Shown: one piece after another, positions 26,666 through 34,477 of the stretch
Position numbering within the stretch: position 1 is the first letter of the stretch
Layout: every line of letters begins with the position of its first letter
Assembly (NCBI GenBank): GCA_903852755.1
Contig: CAINRS010000165.1
Coordinates: 1 to 34,687, forward strand
Direction of reading: 5' to 3'
Source of the DNA: an uncultured Actinomycetes bacterium
GTDB lineage: Bacteria > Actinomycetota > Acidimicrobiia > Acidimicrobiales > Microtrichaceae
Length of the DNA: 34,687 nt
Translations under genes and position numbers: made by a program
Notes under the pieces: generated by a model
What the model was told of the DNA's origin: nothing
The model's database searches: none
What the model saw: the letters and a program-made list of their open reading frames with translations, nothing else

Positions 26666-27757
26666 TCACGCGAGGGCCCGGAGTGCGACACTCGCAGGGA
26701 GGTCCCGGTCCCCGGCGGTCGGGCTCCCGGTCGGGGGTGCACCGAGTCCGAGCGACGCGAAACGGTCGATCACGGTCACCAGCTCCCGCAGGTTGCGCGG
26801 CGGTGGGAAGTACTCGTCCTCGTCGACGACCCTGAGGTGCTCGACCCCGTCACGTGGGGCCAGGGCCCGGACCACGTCCTCGACGAGTTCCTCGGGTGCC
26901 GAGGCGCCGGCGGTGACGCCGACCGTCCCGTGCAGGTCGACCGAACCGTCGGCGCGCCGTGGGAGCTCCTCGGCCGAGTTCACCCGGAGCACCCGGACGC
27001 AGCCGGACTCGCGGGCGAGCCGCTCGAGGGCGAGCGTGTTGGAGGAGTTCGCCGAGCCGATCACCACGACGGCGTCGCAGCGGGGAGCGAGTTCGACCAG
27101 CGCCGCCTGACGGTTGGTCGTCGCGAAGCACAGGTCGGACCGTCCGGGCGTCCAGATCTCCGGGAAGCGCTCGTGTGCGGCGTCGGCGACCGCAGCCCAC
27201 TCCCGGTGGGACAGCGTCGTCTGCGCCAGGAGCGCCACCCGGTCCCCGAGGTCGGGGAGGGCGGCGACGTCACCGACGGACTCGACCCGGTGCACCGCCT
27301 CCGGGGCCACGGCCATCGTGCCGACAGCCTCCTCGTGGCCGTCGTGACCGATGTAGACGATCGTGTAGCCCTTGTCGGCCCGGCTGCGGACCTCGTGGTG
27401 GACCTTGGTCACGAGCGGGCAGACGGCGTCGACCACGAAGCTGCCGCGTTCCCGGGCCGCAGCGACGACCTCGGGAGCCGAACCGTGCGCCGACAGCATG
27501 ATCGGCCGTCCCCGGGGGACCTCGTCGACGTCGTCGACGAACACCACGCCCAGCTCCTCGAACCGCTCGACGACGATCCGGTTGTGGACGATCTCGTGGT
27601 AGCAGTACACGGGCGGCTCGAACGCCCTGACCATCCAGGTGAGGGCCTTGATCGCCATCTCGACCCCCGCGCAGAACCCACGGGGATCGGCGAGCAGCAC
27701 GAGGTCGACGGAGTCGGGCCGCGCCGGCGTCTGCGAGCTGGTCGTCAGGTGGTCCAC
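26666..27757 (-). CDS. ispH: 4-hydroxy-3-methylbut-2-enyl diphosphate reductase
   Basis: Last step of the MEP isoprenoid pathway, giving IPP and DMAPP, with a [4Fe-4S] cluster. The 363-residue protein has the three cluster cysteines Cys29 (DPRGFCAGV), Cys113 (VDAVCPLV) and Cys210 (SDLCFATTNRQ), plus His58, His91 and the HEE segment at 141-143 that holds the catalytic Glu. The C-terminal 45 residues extend past the family core. The GTG start at 27757 has a TAGTCT element 6 bases upstream. The gene is downstream of the hydrolase gene on the same strand but probably has its own promoter. Confidence 0.97.
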   Translation of the reverse strand: MDHLTTSSQTPARPDSVDLVLLADPRGFCAGVEMAIKALTWMVRAFEPPVYCYHEIVHNRIVVERFEELGVVFVDDVDEVPRGRPIMLSAHGSAPEVVAAARERGSFVVDAVCPLVTKVHHEVRSRADKGYTIVYIGHDGHEEAVGTMAVAPEAVHRVESVGDVAALPDLGDRVALLAQTTLSHREWAAVADAAHERFPEIWTPGRSDLCFATTNRQAALVELAPRCDAVVVIGSANSSNTLALERLARESGCVRVLRVNSAEELPRRADGSVDLHGTVGVTAGASAPEELVEDVVRALAPRDGVEHLRVVDEDEYFPPPRNLRELVTVIDRFASLGLGAPPTGSPTAGDRDLPASVALRALA

Positions 27758-27763
27758 CTGGCG

Positions 27764-27769
27764 AGACTA
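27764..27769 (-). promoter_or_regulatory. Predicted -10 element of ispH, leaderless layout
   Basis: TAGTCT on the minus strand lies 6 bases before the ispH GTG at 27757, the same spacing as at tlyA, scpA and the DUF512 gene. Confidence 0.55.
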
Positions 27770-27775
27770 CGGCCA

Positions 27776-27793
27776 CCTGCCCGGTCCGGCAGG
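27776..27793 (-). terminator. Hairpin between hydrolase gene and ispH
   Basis: A 6-bp stem (27776-27781 with 27788-27793) and 6-base loop lie 10 bases after the stop of the hydrolase gene, just upstream of the ispH -10 candidate. There is no T-tract. It may separate the two minus-strand transcripts. Confidence 0.4.
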
Positions 27794-27803
27794 CCACCCG
27801 GAC

Positions 27804-28964
27804 TCAGGGGGCGTGCTCGTAGCGGGCGACGTCGTCGAACGCCGTCAGCACGGCGTCTCCGAGCCCGACGGGAGCAGGGTCGAGACCCGAGCGGTAGCGC
27901 AGCTCGGCCGTGAGGAAGTGCCGGACCTCGTCCCAGAGCTCCGGGGAGTCACGGAACGGTGGCACCGCGCAGCCGTCGTCACCGAGCGTCAGGAGCTGCG
28001 GCGGGATCGGGAGTCCCGTGGCCAGGGCCAGTTGCACCACGCCGCCCTCGCCGATCTCGCAGATGTCGGTGAACGCGTTGTTGTGGCCTGCACCGTTCAA
28101 CTCGATGATCCGCTTCTCGCCGGGGGTGAAGTCGTAGCCGACCCGGACCCCGTCGAGTGCGACGATGCCGTCCTGGCGTCCGGCGATCCAGGTGATCGCC
28201 TCGCCCGGGGGCAGGACGGTCGTTCCGTTCAGCAGGTTCAGGGCCAGCACCCCACTGGCCATCGGCACGGCGCTGGTGACGTCGGGCCGTCCGAGCAGCC
28301 GGATCGAGGTCCCGCCGCCGGCGGAGTGGCCGAAGGGGAACACCCGGGTGCCGTCCACCGTGCCGGAGAGCACCGACGTCGGGTCGGCACCGGCGGCGCG
28401 CACGGCGTCGATGGCGAGCCCCGCCACGACGGTGTCGGCCTTCGGCGCCGCCGGCGGTGCACCCAGCACTCCGCTCAGCCCGCGTTCGAGGTAGTCCGGT
28501 GCGGCGACCACGAACCCCCACGACGCCAGGTGGACGGTCAGCTCGGTCGACTGCAGGCGGTAGCTCGCAGCGCCGTGCGAGAACAGCGACAGCGGGAAGG
28601 GTCCGTCGGTCGACGCTGCCACGTCGCGGTGGGCGTCGGTCGCGTACGGAGGGTTGACCTCCGGCGGGATGAGCGCATCGAAGCCCGGTGGGATGAAGTC
28701 CCGGATGAAGTACGACTCCGGTGGCGTCGAGCCGATGCCGGCCGCATCGGCCGGGTACCAGACCTCCACCTCCCGGTCGCCGAGCGACAGGGTCGTGACG
28801 CCGACCGGGTAGGGGCCCGGCTCCACGTAGGCCGCGTCACCAGCCCGGGGCGCGGTGTTCGGATCCACCCCGGTGGCCGGTGGCGGCGGCATCACGCAGG
28901 CGGTGGCCACCAGGGCCACCAGTCCCGTCACCAGTGCGGCAGCACGGAGTCGCCTCGATGTCAC
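27804..28964 (-). CDS. Secreted lipoprotein alpha/beta hydrolase (PAF-acetylhydrolase/cutinase-like)
   Basis: A 386-residue exported serine hydrolase. GTG at 28964 with GAGGGGG upstream gives a basic N-terminus, a hydrophobic signal segment and a lipobox-like LVATAC with Cys23, so it is probably a lipid-anchored protein; the -3 residue is Ala, which is slightly unusual. After a Pro-rich linker, GDREVEVWYPAD resembles the N-terminal strand of PAF-acetylhydrolase and polyester-hydrolase relatives. The catalytic triad is readable as Ser214 in GHSAGG, Asp265 in GRQDGIV and His294 in GAGHNNAF. Candidate substrates are short-chain esters, lipids or polyesters; none can be named from sequence. It is divergent from the DUF512 gene. 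Confidence 0.85.
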   Translation of the reverse strand: MTSRRLRAAALVTGLVALVATACVMPPPPATGVDPNTAPRAGDAAYVEPGPYPVGVTTLSLGDREVEVWYPADAAGIGSTPPESYFIRDFIPPGFDALIPPEVNPPYATDAHRDVAASTDGPFPLSLFSHGAASYRLQSTELTVHLASWGFVVAAPDYLERGLSGVLGAPPAAPKADTVVAGLAIDAVRAAGADPTSVLSGTVDGTRVFPFGHSAGGGTSIRLLGRPDVTSAVPMASGVLALNLLNGTTVLPPGEAITWIAGRQDGIVALDGVRVGYDFTPGEKRIIELNGAGHNNAFTDICEIGEGGVVQLALATGLPIPPQLLTLGDDGCAVPPFRDSPELWDEVRHFLTAELRYRSGLDPAPVGLGDAVLTAFDDVARYEHAP

Positions 28965-29065
28965 GTCGTCCCCCTCGGTCCTCACACGCCGCACGTAGTG
29001 TGCCACGGGCGGTCGGGCCCGGCCACGGCGGCCTGCTCGGCACCGACTCGGGAGCGCCAGCACGG

Positions 29066-29071
29066 TAGGTT
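29066..29071 (+). promoter_or_regulatory. Predicted -10 element of the DUF512 gene, leaderless layout
   Basis: TAGGTT lies 6 bases before the GTG at 29078. It sits in a 113-base gap divergent from the hydrolase gene. Confidence 0.6.
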
Positions 29072-29077
29072 CGTGAC

Positions 29078-30469
29078 GTGTCGAGCGCCGTCGTCGTCGC
29101 CGTCGCTCCCGGCTCGCCGGCGGAGCGTGCCGGGGTGCTCGTCGGCGACGAGCTCCTGGCGATCTCCGGTCGTCCGGTTCGGGACGTGATCGAGTACCGG
29201 GTGCTCGGTGACGAGGCCGAGGTGGAGTTGGACCTCGTCCGGGACGGGGCACCGCTCACGGTCGGGGTCCGCAAGGACGCCGGGGTTCCGCTCGGTGTCG
29301 AGGTGGACTCCCCGGTGTTCGACGGGGTCCGCACCTGCGACAACCACTGCGAGTTCTGCTTCATCCACCAGCTGCCACCCGGCATGCGGCGGAGCCTGTA
29401 CCTCAAGGACGACGACTACCGGCTGTCCTTCCTCTACGGGAACTTCACCACCCTGACCCGGTTCACCGAGGCCGACCTCGAGCGTGTCCTGGTCGAGGGG
29501 CTCGCCCCTCTGTACGTCTCGATCCATGCGACCGACGCCGAGCTGCGGTCCGAGCTGCTGCGCAATCGACGTGGGGCGACCAGCCTCCGGTGGCTGCGGG
29601 CGCTCCTCGACGCCGGTGTCGAGGTCCACGGACAGATCGTGGTGTGCCCCGGGCTCAACGACGGCGCAGCGCTGGCCTCGACGCTGTCCGGGATCCTCGA
29701 CGAGTACCCGGAGCTGACCAGCGTCGCCGTGGTGCCGCTCGGGGTGTCCGACCACAACTCCGAACCGCGCATGCGTCCGCACACCCGGGACGAGGCGGCG
29801 GCAGTGATCGACGTGGTCGAGGCGGCGCAGTCGGTGTTCCTCGCTGCTGTCGGCCGGACGGTGGTCGCTGCGGCCGATGAGTACTACCTCCTCGCAGGGC
29901 GGCCGTTCCCACCGGCGGCGTCCTACGGCGACTTCGAGATGCACGAGGACGGAATCGGGATGGCCAGGGCGTTCGAGCTCGAGTTCACGGGTGCGACGGA
30001 CCGGGTGGTCGGCGTGCAGCCCGGGTTCTTCGCCTCGGTGGACGGCGCCCCGGCCGCCGGCTACCGGGCACCCCGTGGTGAGCCGGGAGCGGTCCTCGAG
30101 TCGACCCGGCCGGCAGGGGACGGGCCGGGCGACCTCGCGGCACCGGCCGGCCGACCGGTGGCGATCCTCACCGGTGTCCTCGGCGCCGAGGTGCTCCGCC
30201 CGCTAGTCGCGACGCTCGACCGCCCCGACGTGCGCGTCGTCCCGGTGCCGAACCGGTGGTTCGGCGGCAACATCGGCGTGACCGGGCTGATGGTGGGTGC
30301 CGACGTGGCCCGGGTGCTCGACCGGGAGCCAGCGGGAGACCGGTACCTGCTCCCCGACGTGTGCCTGTCGGGAGGCCGGTTCCTCGACGGCGTGGTCCCC
30401 GCCGATCTGCCCCGCCCGGTCGAGGTGGTCCCCACCGACGGCCGCTCGCTCCGATCGGCGCTGGGGTGA
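29078..30469 (+). CDS. DUF512 Fe-S protein with PDZ and radical-SAM-like domain
   Basis: A 463-residue protein of the DUF512 family, function unknown. The N-terminus is PDZ-like (VAPGSPAERAGVLVGDELLAISG, seen in parts over 8-31), followed by a CX3CX2C cluster motif at Cys87, Cys91 and Cys94 (RTCDNHCEFCFIHQLP), as in radical SAM enzymes, and a TIM-barrel-like region (LYVSIHATD, QIVVCPGLNDG). The C-terminal DUF512 region is about 260-463. The stop overlaps the der start. DUF512 next to der is also frequent in clostridia and cyanobacteria, which suggests a link to ribosome assembly, but no reaction is known to me. Start is fixed by the PDZ motif and the -10 position. Confidence 0.9.
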   Translation: MSSAVVVAVAPGSPAERAGVLVGDELLAISGRPVRDVIEYRVLGDEAEVELDLVRDGAPLTVGVRKDAGVPLGVEVDSPVFDGVRTCDNHCEFCFIHQLPPGMRRSLYLKDDDYRLSFLYGNFTTLTRFTEADLERVLVEGLAPLYVSIHATDAELRSELLRNRRGATSLRWLRALLDAGVEVHGQIVVCPGLNDGAALASTLSGILDEYPELTSVAVVPLGVSDHNSEPRMRPHTRDEAAAVIDVVEAAQSVFLAAVGRTVVAAADEYYLLAGRPFPPAASYGDFEMHEDGIGMARAFELEFTGATDRVVGVQPGFFASVDGAPAAGYRAPRGEPGAVLESTRPAGDGPGDLAAPAGRPVAILTGVLGAEVLRPLVATLDRPDVRVVPVPNRWFGGNIGVTGLMVGADVARVLDREPAGDRYLLPDVCLSGGRFLDGVVPADLPRPVEVVPTDGRSLRSALG

Positions 30470-31812
30470 CGACCGTGAGCGACCTCCCGCTCGTGGTGAT
30501 CGCCGGCCGGCCGAACGTCGGCAAGTCCACCCTGTTGAACCGGATCGTCGGCGAGCGCGTGGCGATCGTCGAGGAGCGGCCGGGAGTCACCCGGGACCGT
30601 GTCGAGGTCGAGGCCGAGTGGACGGGGCGACGCTTCCGGCTCGTCGACACGGGCGGGTGGCTGACCGGGGGGAGCGAACTGGACCGCAAGGTGTCGGCGC
30701 AGTCGCTCGTGGCCGTCGACGAGGCCGACGTCGTGCTCCTGGTGGTGGATGCCGTGCTCGGGGTCACCGAGGACGATGCAGCGGTCGCCGACGTCCTGCG
30801 GCGCCGGGACGTCCCGGTGATCCTGGTCGCCAACAAGGTGGACGACGCAGTCCACGAGGCGGCGATCTGGGACCTGCTCGCCCTGGGCATGGGTGACCCC
30901 GTCCCCGTGTCGGCCCAGCACGGCAGGGGGAGCGGTGACCTGCTGGACTCGGTGGTCGCCGCCCTCCCACCGATCCCGGCCGAGGTGGAGGTCGATCAGG
31001 AACCCAACGACGTCGATCCGGTCCCCGCAGTCGACGACGACCGCACGGTCGCCGTGGCGCTGGTCGGTCGGCCGAACGTGGGCAAGTCCACCCTGTTCAA
31101 CCGGCTGATCGGCGAGGAGCGATCGGTCGTCCACGACATGCCCGGGACCACGCGGGACTCCGTCGACACCGTCGTCGAGACACCGTCCGGCCCGATCCGA
31201 TTCGTCGACACCGCCGGCATGCGGCGACGGTCGCGGATCGACGAGGACACGGAGTACTTCTCGATGGTCCGTGCGCTGCGGTCGATCGACGCCGCCGACG
31301 TGGCGCTCCTCGTGGTGGACTCCACCGAGGGGGTCACCCACCAGGACCAGCGACTCGCCGAACGCATCGACGCCGCGGGCTGCCCGGTCGTGGTGCTGTT
31401 GAACAAGTGGGACCTGCTCGACGCCGAGCGCCGGGAGGAGGTCCTCTACCAGCTCGGACAGCGGCTGCACTTCCTCGGGGACTCCCCGGTGCTGCGCATC
31501 TCGGCGCTCACGGGCCGGGGGGTCCACCGTCTCCTGCCCGCGCTCGGGGTCACGCTCGACCAGTACCACACCCGGATCCCCACCCGACGTGTGGTCGAGG
31601 TCCTCCGGGCGGCCCAGCAGGCACAGCCTGCGCCGCACGGGGCGCGGGTGCTGTACGCGACACAGGGAGCGACCGACCCGCCGACGTTCACGCTCTTCGC
31701 CAACAAGGAGCTGCCTGCGTCGTACCTCCGCTACCTCGAGCGGAGTCTCCGGGAGGCGTTCGACCTGGGCGCCGTACCCGTGAAGCTCCGAGTGCGTCGG
31801 CGGGGGGCCTGA
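30466..31812 (+). CDS. der: Ribosome-assembly GTPase Der
   Basis: Double-GTPase needed for 50S subunit maturation. The 448-residue protein has two G domains, with P-loops GRPNVGKST at 14-22 and again at 201-209, the base-specificity motifs NKVD and NKWD, DTGG and DTAG switch motifs, and a KH-like C-terminus (about 375-448). GTG at 30466 overlaps the upstream stop by 4 bases; a second GTG three codons later (30475) is an equally possible start. The two G domains are separated by an acidic linker (EVEVDQEPNDVDP). Length is normal. Confidence 0.97.
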   Translation: MTTVSDLPLVVIAGRPNVGKSTLLNRIVGERVAIVEERPGVTRDRVEVEAEWTGRRFRLVDTGGWLTGGSELDRKVSAQSLVAVDEADVVLLVVDAVLGVTEDDAAVADVLRRRDVPVILVANKVDDAVHEAAIWDLLALGMGDPVPVSAQHGRGSGDLLDSVVAALPPIPAEVEVDQEPNDVDPVPAVDDDRTVAVALVGRPNVGKSTLFNRLIGEERSVVHDMPGTTRDSVDTVVETPSGPIRFVDTAGMRRRSRIDEDTEYFSMVRALRSIDAADVALLVVDSTEGVTHQDQRLAERIDAAGCPVVVLLNKWDLLDAERREEVLYQLGQRLHFLGDSPVLRISALTGRGVHRLLPALGVTLDQYHTRIPTRRVVEVLRAAQQAQPAPHGARVLYATQGATDPPTFTLFANKELPASYLRYLERSLREAFDLGAVPVKLRVRRRGA

Positions 31813-31818
31813 TCCCCC

Positions 31819-31824
31819 TAGGCT
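31819..31824 (+). promoter_or_regulatory. Predicted -10 element of the FKBP gene, with leader
   Basis: TAGGCT lies 7 bases after the der stop and 46 bases before the ATG at 31871. The expected leader of about 40 bases holds AGGAGG (31860-31865), 5 bases before the ATG, a near-perfect Shine-Dalgarno sequence and the strongest in the window. Confidence 0.55.
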
Positions 31825-31870
31825 GCGGAATGGTCCACCCAACCGGGTGGTCGTCGCTCAGGAGGACCCC

Positions 31871-32443
31871 ATGTTCACGCAGATCTCCACGCTGCTGCCG
31901 TCCACGTCGCGACCCGCTCGTCGGCGCCGCAGCGCTCCGGCCGCAGCCGTGCTGTGCGCCGTGGTCCTCGCCGGCGGATTCGCCGTCGCCTCGTGTGGCG
32001 GCGAAGATGCAGCGAAGGTCACCACGACGACCGCCGCAGGGGGCGGGGAGGAGGGCACGGACGTGCTGCAGGAGATCGAGGCGAGGGGCAAGCCCACACT
32101 CGGGGCGACCGACGAGGTGCAGGAGCTCGTGGTCACCGACGAGGTCGTGGGCACGGGGGCCGAGGTGCAGGCCGGCGACACCGTCACGGCCCACTACGTC
32201 GGGGTGCAGGCATCGGACGGTGCCGAGTTCGACTCGTCGTGGAGCCGCGGTGCACCGACGCAGTTCCCCCTCAACGGCGTGATCCAGGGGTGGAGCGAAG
32301 GACTCGTGGGCATGCGCGAGGGCGGCCGACGGACCCTCGTGATCCCGGCGGCGCAGGCGTACGGCGACACCCCGCCCCCGGGTTCGGGCATCGCCCCTGG
32401 CGCCACCCTGGTGTTCACCGTCGACCTGGTGTCGGTGGACTGA
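31871..32443 (+). CDS. FKBP-type peptidyl-prolyl isomerase lipoprotein
   Basis: A 190-residue exported prolyl isomerase that would assist folding of secreted proteins. The N-terminus has basic residues at 14-20, a hydrophobic stretch and a good lipobox VASC with Cys42, so it is predicted to be a lipoprotein. A Thr/Gly/Glu-rich linker follows. The FKBP domain (about 85-190) has AHYVGVQASDGAEFDSSW, the binding-pocket VIQGW, and AYGDTPPPGSGIAPGATLVF. ATG at 31871 is chosen over an earlier in-frame GTG because AGGAGG lies 5 bases upstream. The carboxyltransferase gene follows after 12 bases. Confidence 0.93.
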   Translation: MFTQISTLLPSTSRPARRRRSAPAAAVLCAVVLAGGFAVASCGGEDAAKVTTTTAAGGGEEGTDVLQEIEARGKPTLGATDEVQELVVTDEVVGTGAEVQAGDTVTAHYVGVQASDGAEFDSSWSRGAPTQFPLNGVIQGWSEGLVGMREGGRRTLVIPAAQAYGDTPPPGSGIAPGATLVFTVDLVSVD

Positions 32444-32455
32444 GGGACGACCGGG

Positions 32456-33997
32456 GTGGATCCTGCCCGTCGGGTGCGCGAGGCCGTCGAGCGGGCCCTC
32501 GCGGGCAATCAGGACGCTGGCGGAGCGAAGCTCGCCGCCCAGCACAAGTTGCCGGTCAGGGAGCGCATCGCGCTGCTCTGCGACCCCGACTCCTTCGTCG
32601 AGGACCAGCTCCTCGCCAACGCTCCCTACCGGGAGGCGATGGCCACCGACCTGCCGGCCGACGGTGTGGTCACCGGGGTCGGCACGGTTGACGGCCGGCC
32701 TGTCTGCGTGGTCGCGAACGACCCGACCGTCAAGGCCGGCTCCTGGGGCGCCCGCACGGTGGAGAAGATCGTCCGGCTGACCGAGACGGCCATGCGCGAC
32801 GTGCTGCCCATCGTCTGGCTCGTCGACTCCGCCGGGGCCCGGATCACCGACCAGGTCGAGCTGTTCCCCGGGCGACGGGGGGCCGGGCGGATCTTCTTCA
32901 ACCAGGTGCGCCTCTCCGGACGGGTGCCGCAGGTCTGCTGCCTGTTCGGCCCCTCCGCTGCCGGTGGTGCGTACATCCCGAGCTTCTGCGACCTGGTGGT
33001 GATGGTCGAGCACAACGCCTCGATGTACCTCGGGTCGCCCCGGATGGCCGAGATGGTGATCGGCGAGCACGTCTCCCTCGAGGAGATGGGTGGCGCACGC
33101 ATGCACGCGACGGTCTCGGGCTGCGGTGACAACCTGGCGACGGACGACGAGGACGCGATCGCCCAGGCGCGCGCCTACCTGACGTACCTGCCGACCCGGT
33201 GGGACGAGCCACTGCCCACCTACGCACCCCGGCCGCCGGCCAGGCCGTTGCACGCGGGCATCGTGCCGGACGAGGAGGCACGCGGGTACGACGTGCACGA
33301 GGTCGTGGACGGGCTGGTCGACGACGAGTCGTTCTTCGAGATCAAGCCGCTGTTCGCCCCGGAGCTCGTCGTGGGTCTGGGACTGCTCGAGGGTCGACCG
33401 GTCGGGGTCGTGGCCAACAATCCGATGCACAAGGGCGGAGTGCTGTTCGCGGACTCGGCGGACAAGGCCGCCCGGTTCATCTGGCTCTGCGACGCCTTCG
33501 GCGTCCCGCTCGTGTTCCTCGCCGACGTCCCCGGGTTCATGATCGGCAGTCAGGTCGAGCGCGAGGGGATCATCCGTCACGGCGCCAAGATGATCACCGC
33601 GGTCTCCGAGGCCACCGTCCCCAAGGTCTCGGTGATCCTCCGCAAGGCCTACGGCGCCGGGCTCTACGCGATGTCCGGCCCGGCGTTCGATCCCGTGGCC
33701 ACGCTGGCACTGCCGACGGCGAAGATCGCAGTGATGGGACCGGAGGCCGCCGTCAACGCCGTGTTCGCCAACCGGATCGCCGCCCTCGAGGACCCCGGGG
33801 AGCGAGCGGCCTTCGTGGATGAGCAGCGCCGGATCTACGAGGAGGATGTCGACCTGCTCCGGCTCGCCTCGGAGCTGGTCGTCGACGCCGTGGTGGAGTT
33901 CGAGGACCTCCGTGAGCAGGTCGCCCGTCGACTCGAACTCGCCGCAGGGCGCGACCGGCACTTCTCCGACCGTCGCCACGGCGTCCCGCCGGTGTGA
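32456..33997 (+). CDS. Acyl-CoA carboxylase, carboxyltransferase (beta) subunit
   Basis: Transfers carboxyl from biotin to an acyl-CoA such as propionyl-, acetyl- or methylcrotonyl-CoA. The 513-residue protein has the N-terminal crotonase-like half with DSAGARITDQVELFPGRRG and the oxyanion loop GPSAAGGAYIP, and the C-terminal half with GVVANNPMHKGGVLF, LADVPGFMIGSQVEREG, IIRHGAKMI and GAGLYAMSG. Length is normal for this class. No biotin carboxylase or biotin carrier gene is adjacent, so the partner must be encoded elsewhere. The sequence does not allow choosing between substrates. It follows the FKBP gene by 12 bases; GAGGGA lies upstream of the GTG start. Confidence 0.93.
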   Translation: MDPARRVREAVERALAGNQDAGGAKLAAQHKLPVRERIALLCDPDSFVEDQLLANAPYREAMATDLPADGVVTGVGTVDGRPVCVVANDPTVKAGSWGARTVEKIVRLTETAMRDVLPIVWLVDSAGARITDQVELFPGRRGAGRIFFNQVRLSGRVPQVCCLFGPSAAGGAYIPSFCDLVVMVEHNASMYLGSPRMAEMVIGEHVSLEEMGGARMHATVSGCGDNLATDDEDAIAQARAYLTYLPTRWDEPLPTYAPRPPARPLHAGIVPDEEARGYDVHEVVDGLVDDESFFEIKPLFAPELVVGLGLLEGRPVGVVANNPMHKGGVLFADSADKAARFIWLCDAFGVPLVFLADVPGFMIGSQVEREGIIRHGAKMITAVSEATVPKVSVILRKAYGAGLYAMSGPAFDPVATLALPTAKIAVMGPEAAVNAVFANRIAALEDPGERAAFVDEQRRIYEEDVDLLRLASELVVDAVVEFEDLREQVARRLELAAGRDRHFSDRRHGVPPV

Positions 33998-34019
33998 CCG
34001 GGAGCGGGGGTGATCGCTC

Positions 34020-34262
34020 GTGCCGTGGTGTGAGACCTGCAGTCGTTTCTACACGCCATCGACGCTGACGGCCACGGGTGACTGCCCGGGCGGGCACCAC
34101 GTCGTCGATCCACCCGCTGCGCTGCCGCAGTCGTCCGGCGGGGCCGACGACCCTCCGGAGGCACCGTTACGGGTGCCGTGGCACTTCTGGCTCCTGGTCG
34201 CCGCACTCGTGGTGTACCTGGGTTGGCGGCTCGTCCAGGGAGTCCAGTGGATCCTCGGTTGA
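34020..34262 (+). CDS. Small zinc-ribbon-like protein with C-terminal membrane segment
   Basis: An 80-residue protein of unknown function. Cys4, Cys7, Cys22 and His26 or His27 (CETC ... CPGGHH) look like a four-ligand zinc site. A Pro/Gly/Asp linker leads to a hydrophobic segment at about 55-70 (WHFWLLVAALVVYLGWRLVQ), so it is probably membrane-anchored with the metal site in the cytoplasm. The GTG at 34020 follows GGGAG at 34000-34004, a rather long spacing. It lies 22 bases after the carboxyltransferase gene and is probably co-transcribed. Similar short zinc/TM proteins occur next to unrelated genes in actinobacteria. Confidence 0.72.
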   Translation: MPWCETCSRFYTPSTLTATGDCPGGHHVVDPPAALPQSSGGADDPPEAPLRVPWHFWLLVAALVVYLGWRLVQGVQWILG

Positions 34263-34304
34263 CGGTCAGCGAGGCCCCAACTCGGGGTGGGGGTGATCTC
34301 CGGC

Positions 34305-34310
34305 TACTGT
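34305..34310 (+). promoter_or_regulatory. Predicted -10 element of tRNA-Pro
   Basis: TACTGT ends 9 bases before the tRNA. A -35 element is not obvious. Confidence 0.45.
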
Positions 34311-34319
34311 GACCGGCTC

Positions 34320-34394
34320 CGGGCTGTGGCGCAGTTTGGTTAGCGCGCTTGACTGGGGGTCAAGAGGTCGGGAGTTCAAATCTCCCCAGCCCGA
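34320..34394 (+). tRNA. tRNA-Pro (anticodon GGG)
   Basis: A complete cloverleaf can be folded: 7-bp acceptor stem (34320-34326 with 34387-34393), D arm GCGC/GCGC, anticodon stem CTTGA/TCAAG with loop CTGGGGG (anticodon GGG at 34355-34357, reading CCC and CCU), 5-base variable loop, and T arm GGGAG-TTCAAAT-CTCCC. The discriminator is A34394. CCA is not encoded. Confidence 0.96.
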
Positions 34395-34464
34395 CTGGTA
34401 CGTGGAGCACTTCGCCCGAGCGTGGGGATCATCCGTCCACGGGCGGTCGTGGCCCTGCCGCCGG

Positions 34465-34470
34465 TAGGAT
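34465..34470 (+). promoter_or_regulatory. Predicted -10 element of the last gene, leaderless layout
   Basis: TAGGAT lies 7 bases before the GTG at 34478. Confidence 0.55.
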
Positions 34471-34477
34471 CGCGGCG

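Noticed and set aside
31803-31818. GGGGG/CCCCC hairpin around the der stop codon considered as a terminator
   Set aside because: A 5-bp stem with the stop codon in its loop is likely a chance pairing and directly abuts the -10 candidate of the next gene.
34263-34319. CCCC-AACTC-GGGG hairpin before the tRNA considered as a terminator
   Set aside because: The stem is only 4 bp and lacks a T-tract, which is too weak to call in this base composition.
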